A stretch of 64,000 nucleotides of DNA from contig CAWFGS010000003.1 in the NCBI GenBank assembly GCA_963815535.1, forward strand, positions 1-64,000, given 5' to 3'. Every line of letters starts with the position of its first letter. Within the stretch, counting starts at the first letter, position 1. Positions 49,297 to 58,533 of this stretch are shown one piece after another. Below the pieces are notes generated by a model that did not search any database, was not told where the DNA came from, and saw nothing but the letters and a program-made list of their open reading frames with translations. The translations under genes were made by a program, and so were the position numbers. The stretch comes from CAWFGS01 sp963815535 (GTDB lineage Bacteria > Pseudomonadota > Alphaproteobacteria > Sphingomonadales > Sphingomonadaceae).

Positions 49297-50106
49297 TTAA
49301 TTCATGCTCAACCATACGATCGCCGCGCCGCCGACGATGATCCGGTAATAGGCGAACGGCGCAAATCCGTGACGGCTGACATAGGCGACGAATGCGCGGA
49401 TCACGGCGAGCGCCACCACGAACGCCGCCGCGAAACCCAGCCCGATTTCGGTCCAGCCGATCGTCGCCTCGCCTGCGAGCAAGGCGGGATCGTCCAGTAT
49501 CTTCACCGTTGCGGCCCCGATCATGGTCGGCACGGCCAGGAAGAAGGAAAACTCCGCCGCCGTCTTGCGCCCCACCCCCATCGCGAGCGCACCCATGATG
49601 GTCGCGCCCGAACGGCTGGTGCCTGGTATCATGGCGAGGCACTGGACGAAGCCCACCCCGATCGCCATTTTCCATGTCAGCGCAGCGACGCCGGTATCTT
49701 CGCGCACGGGAATGGTCTTTTCCAGCACCAATATCGCGACGCCGCCGATGACCAGCGCCACCGCCACCACCATCGGCGCAGCCAGCATGGCGTCGATCGC
49801 ATCTTTCGCCAGCAATCCGATCACGGCGGCGGGCATGAAAGCGAGCAGGATGTTGCGGACGAACCGCATCGCGGTCGTTTCCTGCCGCATCAAACCCATC
49901 CCCATGTTCCAGAATGTGGACCAGTAAGCGACGACCACCGCCAGGATCGCGCCCAGCTGGATCACGATATTGAACTGGCGCCACTGTTCCGGATTATAGC
50001 CGAAGATGGATTGCGCCAGGATCAGATGCCCGGTTGAGGACACCGGCAGGAATTCGGTCAGCCCTTCCAGAATGCCGAGCAGGATGGCTGTAATCGTGTT
50101 GTCCAT
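49297..50106 (-). CDS. uppP: Undecaprenyl-diphosphatase (BacA family)
   Basis: Recycles the C55 lipid carrier for peptidoglycan and surface polysaccharide and gives bacitracin resistance. Intact, 269 residues, eight-helix protein. Active-site repeats: ILEGLTEFLPVSSTGHLILA (E/S/H motif) and CLAMIPGTSRSGATIMGALA (PGxSRSG). Start ATG 50106, C-terminus AIVWLSMN. It sits upstream of a GlsB-type gene and downstream of the M13 peptidase on the same strand. A perfect TTGACA at 50138-50143 (minus strand) upstream may be its -35 element, though a clear -10 is lacking. Confidence 0.95.
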   Translation of the reverse strand: MDNTITAILLGILEGLTEFLPVSSTGHLILAQSIFGYNPEQWRQFNIVIQLGAILAVVVAYWSTFWNMGMGLMRQETTAMRFVRNILLAFMPAAVIGLLAKDAIDAMLAAPMVVAVALVIGGVAILVLEKTIPVREDTGVAALTWKMAIGVGFVQCLAMIPGTSRSGATIMGALAMGVGRKTAAEFSFFLAVPTMIGAATVKILDDPALLAGEATIGWTEIGLGFAAAFVVALAVIRAFVAYVSRHGFAPFAYYRIIVGGAAIVWLSMN

Positions 50107-50170
50107 AGCGCCCGCGTCATGGCGAAGGGGCGCGGCATGTCAACTTTTTACGCCGATGCCGCAGGATCGC

Positions 50171-52306
50171 CTACCAGATGCGAACCCGTTCTTCCGGCGG
50201 CAGATACAGATCGTCGTCCGGCGTGACGTCGAACGCCGTGTACCACGCATCCATGTTCCGCACCGCACCGTTGACGCGGAATTCTTCGGGGGAATGCGGG
50301 TCGATCGTCAGGCGCTGCCGCCCGGTCGCCTCGCGCTGCATGGAACGCCACACCTGCGCCCAGCCCAAGAAGAACCGCTGATCCCCGGTCAGGCCGTTGA
50401 TTACCGGCGCTTCTTCGCCGTTGAGCGACATGCGATAGGCGCGATAGGCCATCGACAGGCCGCCGACATCGCCGATATTCTCACCCAGAGTGAACCGCCC
50501 ATTGACGCAGGTTTCGCCCGCATCATAGGGGCAATAGGCATCGTATTGCGCGACCAGCATATCGCCCAGTTCGGTGAACTGCGCCAGATCGGCCTCCGCC
50601 CACCAGTTTCTAAGCGCGCCGGTCGCATCGTATTTCGCACCCTGATCGTCGAAGCCATGGCCCATTTCATGGCCGATCACCGCACCGATACCGCCATAAT
50701 TGACCGCCGCATCCGCGCCGGCGCCAAAGAACGGCTGCTGCAGGATGGCTGCCGGGAACACAATTTCGTTAAACACCGGATTGTAATACGCGTTCACCGT
50801 CTGGGGCAGCATGAACCATTCGGTCTTATCGACCGGATTGCCCAGTTTCGACAGATTGTCCCGCGTCGCCCAATTCGCCGCCGACAGATTGTTGGCCAGC
50901 GGATCGGTGACGTCGATCGTCAGCCCGTCATAGGTTTCGAATTCGTCGGGGTAGCCGATCTTGGGATTGAAGCTGTCCAGCTTGGCCAGCGCTTCCACTT
51001 TGGTCGGGGCGGTCATCCATTCGTTTTCGTTGATGCTTTCCCGCATCGCGGCGCGCAGGTTCTTTACCAGATCGTCCATCGCGACTTTGCTGGCGGCGGG
51101 GAAATAACGCTGCGCATAGGCTTTCCCCAGCACTTCGCCCAACTGGGCCTGCGTGTTGCCGATGGCGCGTTTCCAGCGCGGCTCCTGCTCCTCCGTGCCG
51201 GACAGCACCGTGCCGTAAAAATTGAAACGCGCCTGATCGATTTCGCTCGGCAGGACCGAGGCGTGGGACGACAGGAATTGCGCGGCGAGATAGGCTTGCA
51301 GCACCGGCAGATCGGTCTGCGTCAACAGCTTCATCATCGCGGGCGTACCGCCGCCGATCAGGCCGGGCGCATCGGCGGGCGAAATGCCGGCCTTCGCCAG
51401 TTCTTCGTCCGTGGGCGGCAATTGCGACATCAGGAATTGCGGCTGATCGTCCAGATCCATCGCAGCCAGCAGCGTATCGATGGGGAAATCGCCCGACAGC
51501 GCGGTCAATTGTGCGCGAGTCAGTTTATTGTAAGTCAGATCGCTGTTGCGAACGGCGGTCTTGTCCCATTCGATCCCGGCAACCTGCCGTTCGAACCCAT
51601 ACACCGCCTGCGCCACGTTTTCCGCATCGTCGTAGCCCGCTTTGTCCAGCAGAAACGCCAGATATTCGCGATAGGCGGTGCGGATCGTTTCATTGCGTTC
51701 GTTATCGACCAGATAATAATCGCGGTCGGGCAGGCCCATACCGCCGAACCCGACGGAGGGAATGTATGTGTCGGGGTTCTTGCTATCCACCGTGACGCCG
51801 GCGGAAATCAACGACGGGAAGCCGGGCGTGGCGAACACCTGCGTCAATTCGGTCAGGTTTTTCGCGCCGAAGATCCGGCCGAGATGCGGATAGGCAGGGG
51901 CCATGCCAGCGGCATCGATCCGGCCCTGATCGTAATAGGCGTTGTAGGCATCGACGATGCGCGCTTCCCCCGTACCGGCGGCAGGTTGCCCGGCAACCAG
52001 TTCGTCGATCAGGGTCTTGACGTCGGCGCGCGATTTTTCGTTGAGGAAACTGAACGCCCCGAACCGCCCGAACGCGGCGGGCAATTCGTTTTCGGCAATC
52101 CATTTGCCGTTGACGTATTGGAAGAAATCGTCGCCGGGATCGATCGCCGGGTCCAGCGAAGCGGGATCGACGCCCCATTCGCCGAACTCCATCGTCGGCA
52201 ACGCTTCGACCATATTCGCATCTTCGGATGCGGGCTGCGCGATCGCAGGGGCGGCAATGGCGAGAGCGAGCGCGCTGGCTCCGGTCGTGATGGCGGCTTT
52301 GATCAT
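50171..52306 (-). CDS. M13 family zinc metallopeptidase (neprilysin/PepO-like), exported
   Basis: Secreted or periplasmic endopeptidase. Signal peptide ALALAIAAPAIAQPASED. The N-terminal domain DPGDDFFQYVNGKWIAENEL is the M13 start signature. Catalytic domain: QTVNAYYNPVFNEIVFPAAI (the NAYY substrate motif), zinc site IGAVIGHEMGHGFDDQGAKY (HExxH) and third ligand FTLGENIGDVGGLSMAYRAY (ENxxD). C-terminus ends ERVRIW, with the usual R/W finish. Intact, 711 residues. The 220-base gap downstream of the ABC gene on its upstream side should contain its promoter. Confidence 0.95.
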   Translation of the reverse strand: MIKAAITTGASALALAIAAPAIAQPASEDANMVEALPTMEFGEWGVDPASLDPAIDPGDDFFQYVNGKWIAENELPAAFGRFGAFSFLNEKSRADVKTLIDELVAGQPAAGTGEARIVDAYNAYYDQGRIDAAGMAPAYPHLGRIFGAKNLTELTQVFATPGFPSLISAGVTVDSKNPDTYIPSVGFGGMGLPDRDYYLVDNERNETIRTAYREYLAFLLDKAGYDDAENVAQAVYGFERQVAGIEWDKTAVRNSDLTYNKLTRAQLTALSGDFPIDTLLAAMDLDDQPQFLMSQLPPTDEELAKAGISPADAPGLIGGGTPAMMKLLTQTDLPVLQAYLAAQFLSSHASVLPSEIDQARFNFYGTVLSGTEEQEPRWKRAIGNTQAQLGEVLGKAYAQRYFPAASKVAMDDLVKNLRAAMRESINENEWMTAPTKVEALAKLDSFNPKIGYPDEFETYDGLTIDVTDPLANNLSAANWATRDNLSKLGNPVDKTEWFMLPQTVNAYYNPVFNEIVFPAAILQQPFFGAGADAAVNYGGIGAVIGHEMGHGFDDQGAKYDATGALRNWWAEADLAQFTELGDMLVAQYDAYCPYDAGETCVNGRFTLGENIGDVGGLSMAYRAYRMSLNGEEAPVINGLTGDQRFFLGWAQVWRSMQREATGRQRLTIDPHSPEEFRVNGAVRNMDAWYTAFDVTPDDDLYLPPEERVRIW

Positions 52307-52527
52307 GGATGCGGTTCCTCGGACGGCGAAAGATTGGTTCGCTTATGACCGTAGCGAATGTCGGCGGCAAGGGGGTGACGCCGGTCGGCTGGCCGATGGG
52401 GTTCGTCGAATTTGCACGGGCGTTACTTGGCCCACATCGTCTCGCCGGTTCGTGTCGTTCGCAAGCCACCGGGTCGCGAAGGGGTCGGGCGAAACGTCGA
52501 TCGCCAATTACAAGCGCAACCCAGGCT
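52307..52527. other. Intergenic region between ABC exporter and M13 peptidase
   Basis: 221 bases between two minus-strand genes, so it should hold the M13 promoter. I see no hairpin with T-run, RNA gene or supported open frame in it. Confidence 0.4.
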
Positions 52528-54327
52528 CTATCCCACCTCGGCCCCAGTGAATTGCAGGGATGCCAGCCGCGCATAAAGGCCGTCGCGCGCAATCAGTTCT
52601 GCGTGCGGCCCCTGTTCCACTATGCCGCCGCCATCCATCACCACGATCCGGTCCGCCGCGCGCACCGTGGCCAGACGGTGCGCGATGACGAGCGTGGTGC
52701 GGCTGGCCATCAGGCGGTCGAGCGCCTGCTGCACCGACCGTTCGCTTTGCGCGTCCAATGCGCTCGTCGCCTCGTCCAGCAGCAGGATCGGCGCATCGCG
52801 CAACAGCGCGCGCGCAATGGCGATGCGTTGCTGCTGCCCACCCGACAGGCGCGTGCCGTTTTCGCCCAGATAGGTTTCGAGGCCGTCGGGCATATCGCGC
52901 AGGAACTCTTCCGCATTGGCATCGCGGGCGGCCTGCCAGATGTCCTCGTCGCTCGCATCCCAATTGCCGTAGCGCAGATTGTCGCGCGCATTGGCGGAAA
53001 ACAGCACGCCATCTTGCGGCACGAAAGCCATCCGCGCACGGATTTCAGCCGGGTCGGCGGCAGTCAACGGCACGCCGTCCAGGCGGATCGTGCCGCCCTG
53101 CGGATCGTAGAACCGCTGGGCCAGCTGGAATATCGTGGATTTGCCAGCGCCCGACGGGCCGACGATGGCCACGGTTTCGCCCGGCTCCACTTCCAGATTG
53201 AAATCGATCAAAGCGGGCGTATCGAGCCGGGTGGGGTAACGAAAATTCACGTTGCGGAACGACAGATTGCCACGCGGTGGGACAGGCAGAGCCTGCGGCC
53301 GGGCGGGTGGCGCGATGTCGGGGACTTCTTTCAGCAATTCGCTCAACCGGCTGGCCGCGCCCGCACCGCGCAGCAGATCGCCATACACTTCCGTCAAAGC
53401 GCCGAACGCGCCCGCGACCAGTCCGCCGGTGAACACGAATGCCAGGATCGTGCCGCCACTGATCTCTCCGCTCGCCACCCCGATCGCGCCGCGCCACATG
53501 ATCGCGGTGATCGATCCGAAGATGAACAGGATGATGATGCTGGTCATCCCGGCGCGCAGAATAATGCGTTTGCGCGCGGTGTCGAAGGTGCTTTCGACTG
53601 CGCGCGCGAACCGCCCCGCCTCGCGCCCTTCCTGATTGAACGCCTGCACGATCTTCATCGCGCCGAGCACTTCGGACACCATCGATCCCACATCGGCAAC
53701 GCGATCCTGGCTGGTGCGCGATACGGTGCGCAAACGCCGCCCGAACAGGGCGATGGGGATGATGATCAGCGGGATCGCCACCGCCAGCCAAATGGCAAGC
53801 GACGGCGCGAGGTAGAACAGATAGATCGTGCCGCCGATCCCCATCAATATGTTGCGAAGCGCGACGATGACCGTCGTGCCCACCACCTGTTCGATCAGGG
53901 TGGTGTCGCTCGTCATCCGGCTGCTGATTTCCTTGGGGCTGTTCTCTTCGTAGAAACCGGGCGCGAGGCGCAGCAGATTGCGATGCACATTCAGGCGGAT
54001 ATCCGCGACCACGCGCTCCCCCAACCAGCTGACGAAATAGAACCGCATTGCCGTGCCCGCCGCCAGCACCACTACGATCATGAGCAGATACTGGAACCAG
54101 CGCCCGATATCCGACGGATCGCCGCCAGCGGCAAAGCCGCGATCGACGATCAGTTTCAGGCCCGCGGGGATGGCCAGCGTCGCCGCCGCCGTGATGAACA
54201 GCGCCAGCGCGGCCAGCGCCACTTTGCTGGGATATTGCGCGATCGCGTCATACACCATTTTGAGCGGGCCCAGCGATTTGGCCTTCGGCGCGGTGGTGTC
54301 ATCCGGTGCTGCGTCGGGCTCGCTCAT
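52528..54327 (-). CDS. ABC exporter, fused permease-ATPase (MsbA/lipid-drug type)
   Basis: Homodimeric half-transporter for lipids, drugs or peptides. Six transmembrane helices in the first 340 residues (VALAALALFITAAATLAIPA, LLMIVVVLAAGTAMRFYF, ILMGIGGTIYLFYLAPSL, LAVAIPLIIIPIALFG). C-terminal ATPase: Walker A VAIVGPSGAGKSTIFQLAQR, Q-loop MAFVPQDGVLFSANARDNLR, signature GTRLSGGQQQRIAIARALL, Walker B ILLLDEATSALDAQSERSV and H-loop LVIAHRLATVRAADRI. Intact, 599 residues. Substrate unknown; MsbA-like family membership is suggested but there is no LPS gene context. Confidence 0.93.
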   Translation of the reverse strand: MSEPDAAPDDTTAPKAKSLGPLKMVYDAIAQYPSKVALAALALFITAAATLAIPAGLKLIVDRGFAAGGDPSDIGRWFQYLLMIVVVLAAGTAMRFYFVSWLGERVVADIRLNVHRNLLRLAPGFYEENSPKEISSRMTSDTTLIEQVVGTTVIVALRNILMGIGGTIYLFYLAPSLAIWLAVAIPLIIIPIALFGRRLRTVSRTSQDRVADVGSMVSEVLGAMKIVQAFNQEGREAGRFARAVESTFDTARKRIILRAGMTSIIILFIFGSITAIMWRGAIGVASGEISGGTILAFVFTGGLVAGAFGALTEVYGDLLRGAGAASRLSELLKEVPDIAPPARPQALPVPPRGNLSFRNVNFRYPTRLDTPALIDFNLEVEPGETVAIVGPSGAGKSTIFQLAQRFYDPQGGTIRLDGVPLTAADPAEIRARMAFVPQDGVLFSANARDNLRYGNWDASDEDIWQAARDANAEEFLRDMPDGLETYLGENGTRLSGGQQQRIAIARALLRDAPILLLDEATSALDAQSERSVQQALDRLMASRTTLVIAHRLATVRAADRIVVMDGGGIVEQGPHAELIARDGLYARLASLQFTGAEVG

Positions 54328-54457
54328 GCCGTGTCATCTAGCGATCACGCTGCGAACATACCAGTGTGCCAACGGACTTAACTCCGCAGTTGCCATCGCC
54401 CGCCATTCCCGCCACGCTGCATCGCAACATATTCTTCAGTCGGGTCGGGATTTACCA

Positions 54458-55693
54458 ATGCTATACAATGCCTACGAATTGCAACGTTCCTGGATGGAAG
54501 GGGCAAGCGCAATGGCCGGGATCGGGGCGGAGTTCCTGTCCAACCCCGCTTTGCCCACAGGCTATATCGGCATGGCCCCGATGATGGCGTCCGCGCTCGA
54601 CGTGTTTTCCCACGCCGCCGCGCCCCGTGGGAAGCCGGCGTTTGGCATAGACGCGGTGACCCTTGACGGCACGCACTATCCGGTCACCGAAAGCATCGTT
54701 TTGAACCGCGATTTCGGCGATCTGCTGCGCTTTACCCGCGACGATCTGCCAGACGACGCCCCCAAGGTTCTGATCGTCGCGCCCATGAGCGGGCATTTCG
54801 CCACGCTGCTGCGCGGCACGGTGGAACGCATGATCGACCATGCGGATGTGTATGTGACCGACTGGCACGATGCGCGCGAGGTGTCGCTGGATGCGGGCAC
54901 GTTCGATCTCAACGATTACGTCGATTACCTGATCGAATTCCTCGAACACATCGCCGATCATGCAGACGGCGCGCGCGCGCATCTGATGGCGGTGTGCCAG
55001 CCATCCGTGCCTGCGCTGGCCGCGACCGCGATCATGAATGCGGGCAAGCATCCCGCACGCCCCGCCACGCTGACCATGATGGGCGGCCCGATCGACACGC
55101 GCCAATCGCCAACCAGCGTCAACGACATGGCGATGGACCGGCCCATCGAATGGTTCCGCAACACGGTGATCGCGACCGTGCCGTTTCGTTATGCGGGCGC
55201 GGGGCGGCGCGTCTATCCAGGCTTCATGCAGCTGGCCAGTTTCATGTCGATGAATTTGGGCAACCACATGATGAGCCATTACGAGATGTACAAACATCTG
55301 AGCACCGGCGACGAAGCGAGCGCCAATCTGACCAAGGATTTCTACGACGAATATCGCAGCGTGTGCGACATGACGGCGGAGTTCTACCTGCAGACGGTGG
55401 AAGTGGTGTTCCAGACCCATGCCCTGCCGAAAGGCGAATTCATGCACCGGGGCGAACGGGTCGATCTGGGCGCGATCACCGACACCGCGATCCTGGCGAT
55501 CGAGGGCGAGCGCGACGATATCTCCGGCATCGGCCAGACCAAAGCCGCGCTGGACCTCGCGACTGGTTTAGCCGATGACAAGAAGCGCTATTATCTGGCG
55601 GAGGGGGCCGGGCATTACGGCATCTTCAACGGCAGCAAATGGCGAGGAAAGATCGCGCCGGTGGTGGATGAGTTTATTCGAACGCATGGATAG
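54458..55693 (+). CDS. phaZ: Intracellular polyhydroxyalkanoate depolymerase
   Basis: Mobilises stored polyhydroxybutyrate granules. Intact, 411 residues. N-terminus MLYNAYELQRSWMEGASAMA is the standard start of intracellular PhaZ. Catalytic nucleophile region HLMAVCQPSVPALAATAIMN (Cys in the lipase-box position). Asp in ILAIEGERDDISGIGQTKAA and His in EGAGHYGIFNGSKWR complete the triad. PRPATLTMMGGPIDTR is conserved. Start ATG 54458. No phaC synthase gene is nearby. It ends at a hairpin shared with a convergent gene. Confidence 0.93.
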   Translation: MLYNAYELQRSWMEGASAMAGIGAEFLSNPALPTGYIGMAPMMASALDVFSHAAAPRGKPAFGIDAVTLDGTHYPVTESIVLNRDFGDLLRFTRDDLPDDAPKVLIVAPMSGHFATLLRGTVERMIDHADVYVTDWHDAREVSLDAGTFDLNDYVDYLIEFLEHIADHADGARAHLMAVCQPSVPALAATAIMNAGKHPARPATLTMMGGPIDTRQSPTSVNDMAMDRPIEWFRNTVIATVPFRYAGAGRRVYPGFMQLASFMSMNLGNHMMSHYEMYKHLSTGDEASANLTKDFYDEYRSVCDMTAEFYLQTVEVVFQTHALPKGEFMHRGERVDLGAITDTAILAIEGERDDISGIGQTKAALDLATGLADDKKRYYLAEGAGHYGIFNGSKWRGKIAPVVDEFIRTHG

Positions 55694-55714
55694 CCGCACC
55701 GGTGTGCGGCTATC
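55689..55714. terminator. Hairpin between convergent phaZ and ATP-grasp gene
   Basis: GATAGCCGCAC (55689-55699) and GTGCGGCTATC (55704-55714) make a perfect 11-bp stem with CGGT loop, overlapping the phaZ stop codon. There is no T-run, but the location between convergent ends suggests termination or 3'-end protection. Confidence 0.55.
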
Positions 55715-55741
55715 GAACGCGCACCATTGGCGTTACCCTGA

Positions 55742-56620
55742 TCATGCAGTGATTAACTCGGGGGCGAGCGGTTCGACAATTGGCTGGCGTTCCTGACGGG
55801 CCGCCAGCCAAAGCGCGCCCAGTTCCCGATCAAGTTCCGGTGTGGCGAACCGGTCCAGCCCGGAACCCGGATAGAACGTAACTTCGCCGAATTTAGCAAC
55901 CCCTTCAATGTCGTAGAAATCCACCCGTGCGAACTCGAACCCGCCAGCGATCATTTCAGCGCCGGCCAGCATGGCGGCAAGGGTGGCCGGCGGCATGGTC
56001 GATGAAGCCGCCTGACCCGACCGCCGGTTCCAGTTCCTGTCGTAAAGCACCCAACGGTGGTGTCCGCCGCGATCGAAATGTACCTGTACGAAGGCGGCGA
56101 CCCCGCCGAAAACATATATCTTGTAATCGAGCGGCAAGGTCGCGCCGTCGCCCAGATAGGGTTCGACGATATATCCACGCGGCAGGTCGCGATACGCCCA
56201 TTCATCGAGCCACAGGCCATAGGGCCGGTCCGTCCAACGCGATGCGACCACGCGGGCACGTTCCACATCCGCTCGGTCGTGACACACGACGTTCTGGTTG
56301 CAGCCGTGAGTGGCCTTCAGGATGAACGGATAGGGCCACGGGGGATCGACAGGCAAGGCGTCGCCCGTCCAGATCGTGGGGATGATCCAGTCGTCGCCAA
56401 GCAACCGCGAAACGATGGTTTTGCTTGCGACCTTGTCCACAAGCGGCGGCATTCGTGGGTCGCGGTCCACAAGCTTTCGGCGCTGCACCAGTTCGGTGAA
56501 CCGCTGAGGGTTGTCCAGATCGGGAAGGCGACGGTGACGCCATAAATAGGTCAGGCGAATACGCAAACGCCGCGATGGAACGAGCCAGTGCGGTAAGGAG
56601 GGAAGTTTCCGCAAGTTCAT
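55742..56620 (-). CDS. TupA-like ATP-grasp protein
   Basis: Protein of the ATP-grasp/TupA-like family, found in teichuronopeptide and surface-polysaccharide loci, probably forming an amide or ester bond to a glycan or lipid. N-terminus RLTYLWRHRRLPDLDNPQRF with the TELVQRRKLVDRDPRM segment, WPYPFILKATHGCNQNVVCH (ATP-binding lysine), YGLWLDEWAYRDLPRGYIVE, LPLDYKIYVFGGVAAFVQVH and FARVDFYDIEGVAKFGEVTF (metal-binding end). About 292 residues from ATG 56620; an upstream start at 56695 is possible. Intact. No glycosyltransferase neighbour here, though an exosortase-associated cluster starts 2 kb away. Confidence 0.78.
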   Translation of the reverse strand: MNLRKLPSLPHWLVPSRRLRIRLTYLWRHRRLPDLDNPQRFTELVQRRKLVDRDPRMPPLVDKVASKTIVSRLLGDDWIIPTIWTGDALPVDPPWPYPFILKATHGCNQNVVCHDRADVERARVVASRWTDRPYGLWLDEWAYRDLPRGYIVEPYLGDGATLPLDYKIYVFGGVAAFVQVHFDRGGHHRWVLYDRNWNRRSGQAASSTMPPATLAAMLAGAEMIAGGFEFARVDFYDIEGVAKFGEVTFYPGSGLDRFATPELDRELGALWLAARQERQPIVEPLAPELITA

Positions 56621-56732
56621 GCAGATAAGGACCGTCCACCCGGGCCACGGTTCCTTTGGCGTGACATATCGCGTCCAAATTGCCTTAAGACGCAAAGTGG
56701 AGCGCAGCTTTGCAGGCCGCGCCCCCTCACAA

Positions 56733-57915
56733 TCACAGAACTTCGAACAGTCCGGCAGCGCCCATGCCGCCGCCGACGCACATGGTGACGACGACGTATT
56801 TCGCGCCGCGCCGCTTGCCTTCGATCAGGGCGTGGCCGGTGCAGCGCGCGCCGGTCATGCCGTAAGGGTGGCCGATGGAGATCGAGCCGCCATTGACGTT
56901 GAGGATATCGTTATCGATGCCCAATTTGTCGCGGCAATAGAGCACCTGCACGGCAAACGCCTCGTTCAGTTCCCACAGGCCGATATCGTCCATCTTCAGG
57001 TCGAAGCGTTCCAGCAGCTTCGGGATCGCGACGACCGGGCCGATGCCCATTTCGTCGGGCTCCGTCCCTGCGACTGCCATGCCGACATAACGACCGAGCG
57101 GGGTCAGGCCGCGTTGTTCCGCCACCTTGGCTTCCATTACGATACAGGCGCTGGACCCGTCGGACAGTTGCGAGGCGTTACCCGCCGTGATCGTCATGTC
57201 GGGGCCCATCACGGGGTTCAGTTTCTGCAAGCCCTTCCAGCGTGGTCGATGGGCGGTTGCCTTCATCCTTGTCGATGGTGATATCGACGTCGCTGATTTC
57301 GCCGGTTTCCTTGTCCTTCACCTTATGCGTGGTGGAGACGGAGACGATTTCGTCGTCGAACTTGCCCGCTTCCTGCGCGGCGGCGGTGCGTTGCTGGCTC
57401 TGCAGGCCGTATTCGTCCATCGCCTCGCGCGTGATGCCGTACCGTTTGGCCACGGTTTCGGCGGTCTGCAGCATCGGCATGTAGACGTCGTTGTGCATCG
57501 CGATCAGTTCGCGGTCGGGCGCGACGCGCATTTCCGGCGTCTGCACCAGGCTGATCGATTCCTGACCACCGGCGGCGACGATGTCCATCCGGTCAGTGAT
57601 GACCTGCTTTGCGGCAGTGGCGATGCTCATCAGTCCGCTGGAACATTGCCGGTCGATCGTCATACCCGACACGGTGATCGGCAGGCCGGAACGCAGCGCG
57701 ACCTGACGGCCCAGATTGCCCGCCTGCGTGCCCTGCTGCAGCGCGCTGCCCCAGACCACGTCGGCGACTTCCGCGCCTTCGATCCCGGCGCGTTCGACAG
57801 CGGCTTTCAGGGAATAGGAGCCGAGCGTCGGCCCGGCGGTGGAATTGAAGCCCCCCTTGTAAGCGCGGCCGATGGCGGTGCGGGCGGTGGAAACGATGAC
57901 TGCGTCACGGGACAT
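56733..57915 (-). CDS. Acetyl-CoA C-acyltransferase (thiolase)
   Basis: Beta-ketothiolase of fatty-acid oxidation. N-terminus MSRDAVIVSTARTAIGRAYK. Nucleophilic Cys in SGMTIDRQCSSGLMSIATAA, then VAAGGQESISLVQTP. C-terminal LWELNEAFAVQVLYCRDKLG, NVNGGSISIGHPYGMTGARC (His) and VVVTMCVGGGMGAAGLFEVL (second Cys). One frameshift near 57235. About 394 residues. Different from the 44.5-kb thiolase: its active-site sequence is QCSSG, not RCGSG. It is downstream of a MaoC-type hydratase gene on the same strand, separated by a repeat. Confidence 0.93.
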
Positions 57916-57940
57916 AAGAAGTTCCTTTTGAATAGATGGT

Positions 57941-58018
57941 CGTCATCCCAGCGAAAGCTGGGATCGATGTAAAGTTGGCGCTTTGTTGCGAGCGATCCCA
58001 GACTGCGCTGGGATGACG
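57941..58018. repeat. REP-like inverted repeat
   Basis: Two 26-base copies in inverted orientation (57941-57966 and 57993-58018), beginning CGTCATCCCAGCGAAAGCTG. They differ at three positions, and each is itself partly palindromic (CCAGC...GCTGG). They fill most of the gap between the MaoC and thiolase genes. This sequence type is a known dispersed intergenic repeat in alphaproteobacteria. Confidence 0.72.
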
Positions 58019-58024
58019 GCAGCC

Positions 58025-58474
58025 TCAGACGAAGTACTGCGTCATCCATTCGCAGATCAGCGCGGGCTTGTCCTCGCCTTCGATCTCGATGGTGATTTCG
58101 CACGATTGCTGCCACTGGCCGGGCCGCTTTTCGGTCATTTCGGTCAGTTTCCAGTGGCCGCGTATCTTCTTGCCGCTGCGAACGGGGGAAATGAAGCGCG
58201 TTTTGTTGCCGCCGTAATTCACCGCCATCTTGATGCCGTCCACGCGCGGCACATCGCTGTTCGCGGTGAGGTAGGGGATCATGGAAAGCGTCAGGAAGCC
58301 ATGCGCGATCGTGCCGCCGAACGGCGTCATCTTGGCTTTTTCCTCGTCGATATGGATGAACTGGTGATCGCCCGTCGCTTCTGCGAACTGGTTGATGCGT
58401 TCCTGGCTCATTTCGGCCCATTCCGACGTGCCGATGGTTTCGCCGATCTTGGCCTGGATTTCCTGCGGGGACAT
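58025..58474 (-). CDS. MaoC family (R)-specific enoyl-CoA hydratase-like protein
   Basis: Hotdog-fold hydratase. Catalytic motif FAEATGDHQFIHIDEEKAKM (Asp and His of the hydratase-2 site), GTIAHGFLTLSMIPYLTA and VNYGGNKTRFISPVRSGKKI. ATG 58474 is chosen because AAAGGAG lies eight bases upstream; an in-frame ATG at 58525 is weaker. Intact, 149 residues. In PHA-forming bacteria such enzymes feed (R)-3-hydroxyacyl-CoA into polymer synthesis, and phaZ is 3 kb away, so a PHA or beta-oxidation link is plausible. Confidence 0.9.
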   Translation of the reverse strand: MSPQEIQAKIGETIGTSEWAEMSQERINQFAEATGDHQFIHIDEEKAKMTPFGGTIAHGFLTLSMIPYLTANSDVPRVDGIKMAVNYGGNKTRFISPVRSGKKIRGHWKLTEMTEKRPGQWQQSCEITIEIEGEDKPALICEWMTQYFV

Positions 58475-58533
58475 TGGGGTGCGCTCCTTTGTTGCTTCCA
58501 TACAATGACGCCCGTCATGGCGCATCGTTCCGG

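Noticed and set aside
50006..52348. A 780-codon plus-strand open frame opposite the M13 peptidase gene
   Set aside because: It is antisense to an intact, motif-complete peptidase and has Arg/Gln-rich composition without domains, typical of high-GC shadow frames.
52309..54381. A 690-codon plus-strand open frame opposite the ABC exporter
   Set aside because: It is antisense to a complete ABC protein with all ATPase motifs; no domain or ribosome site.
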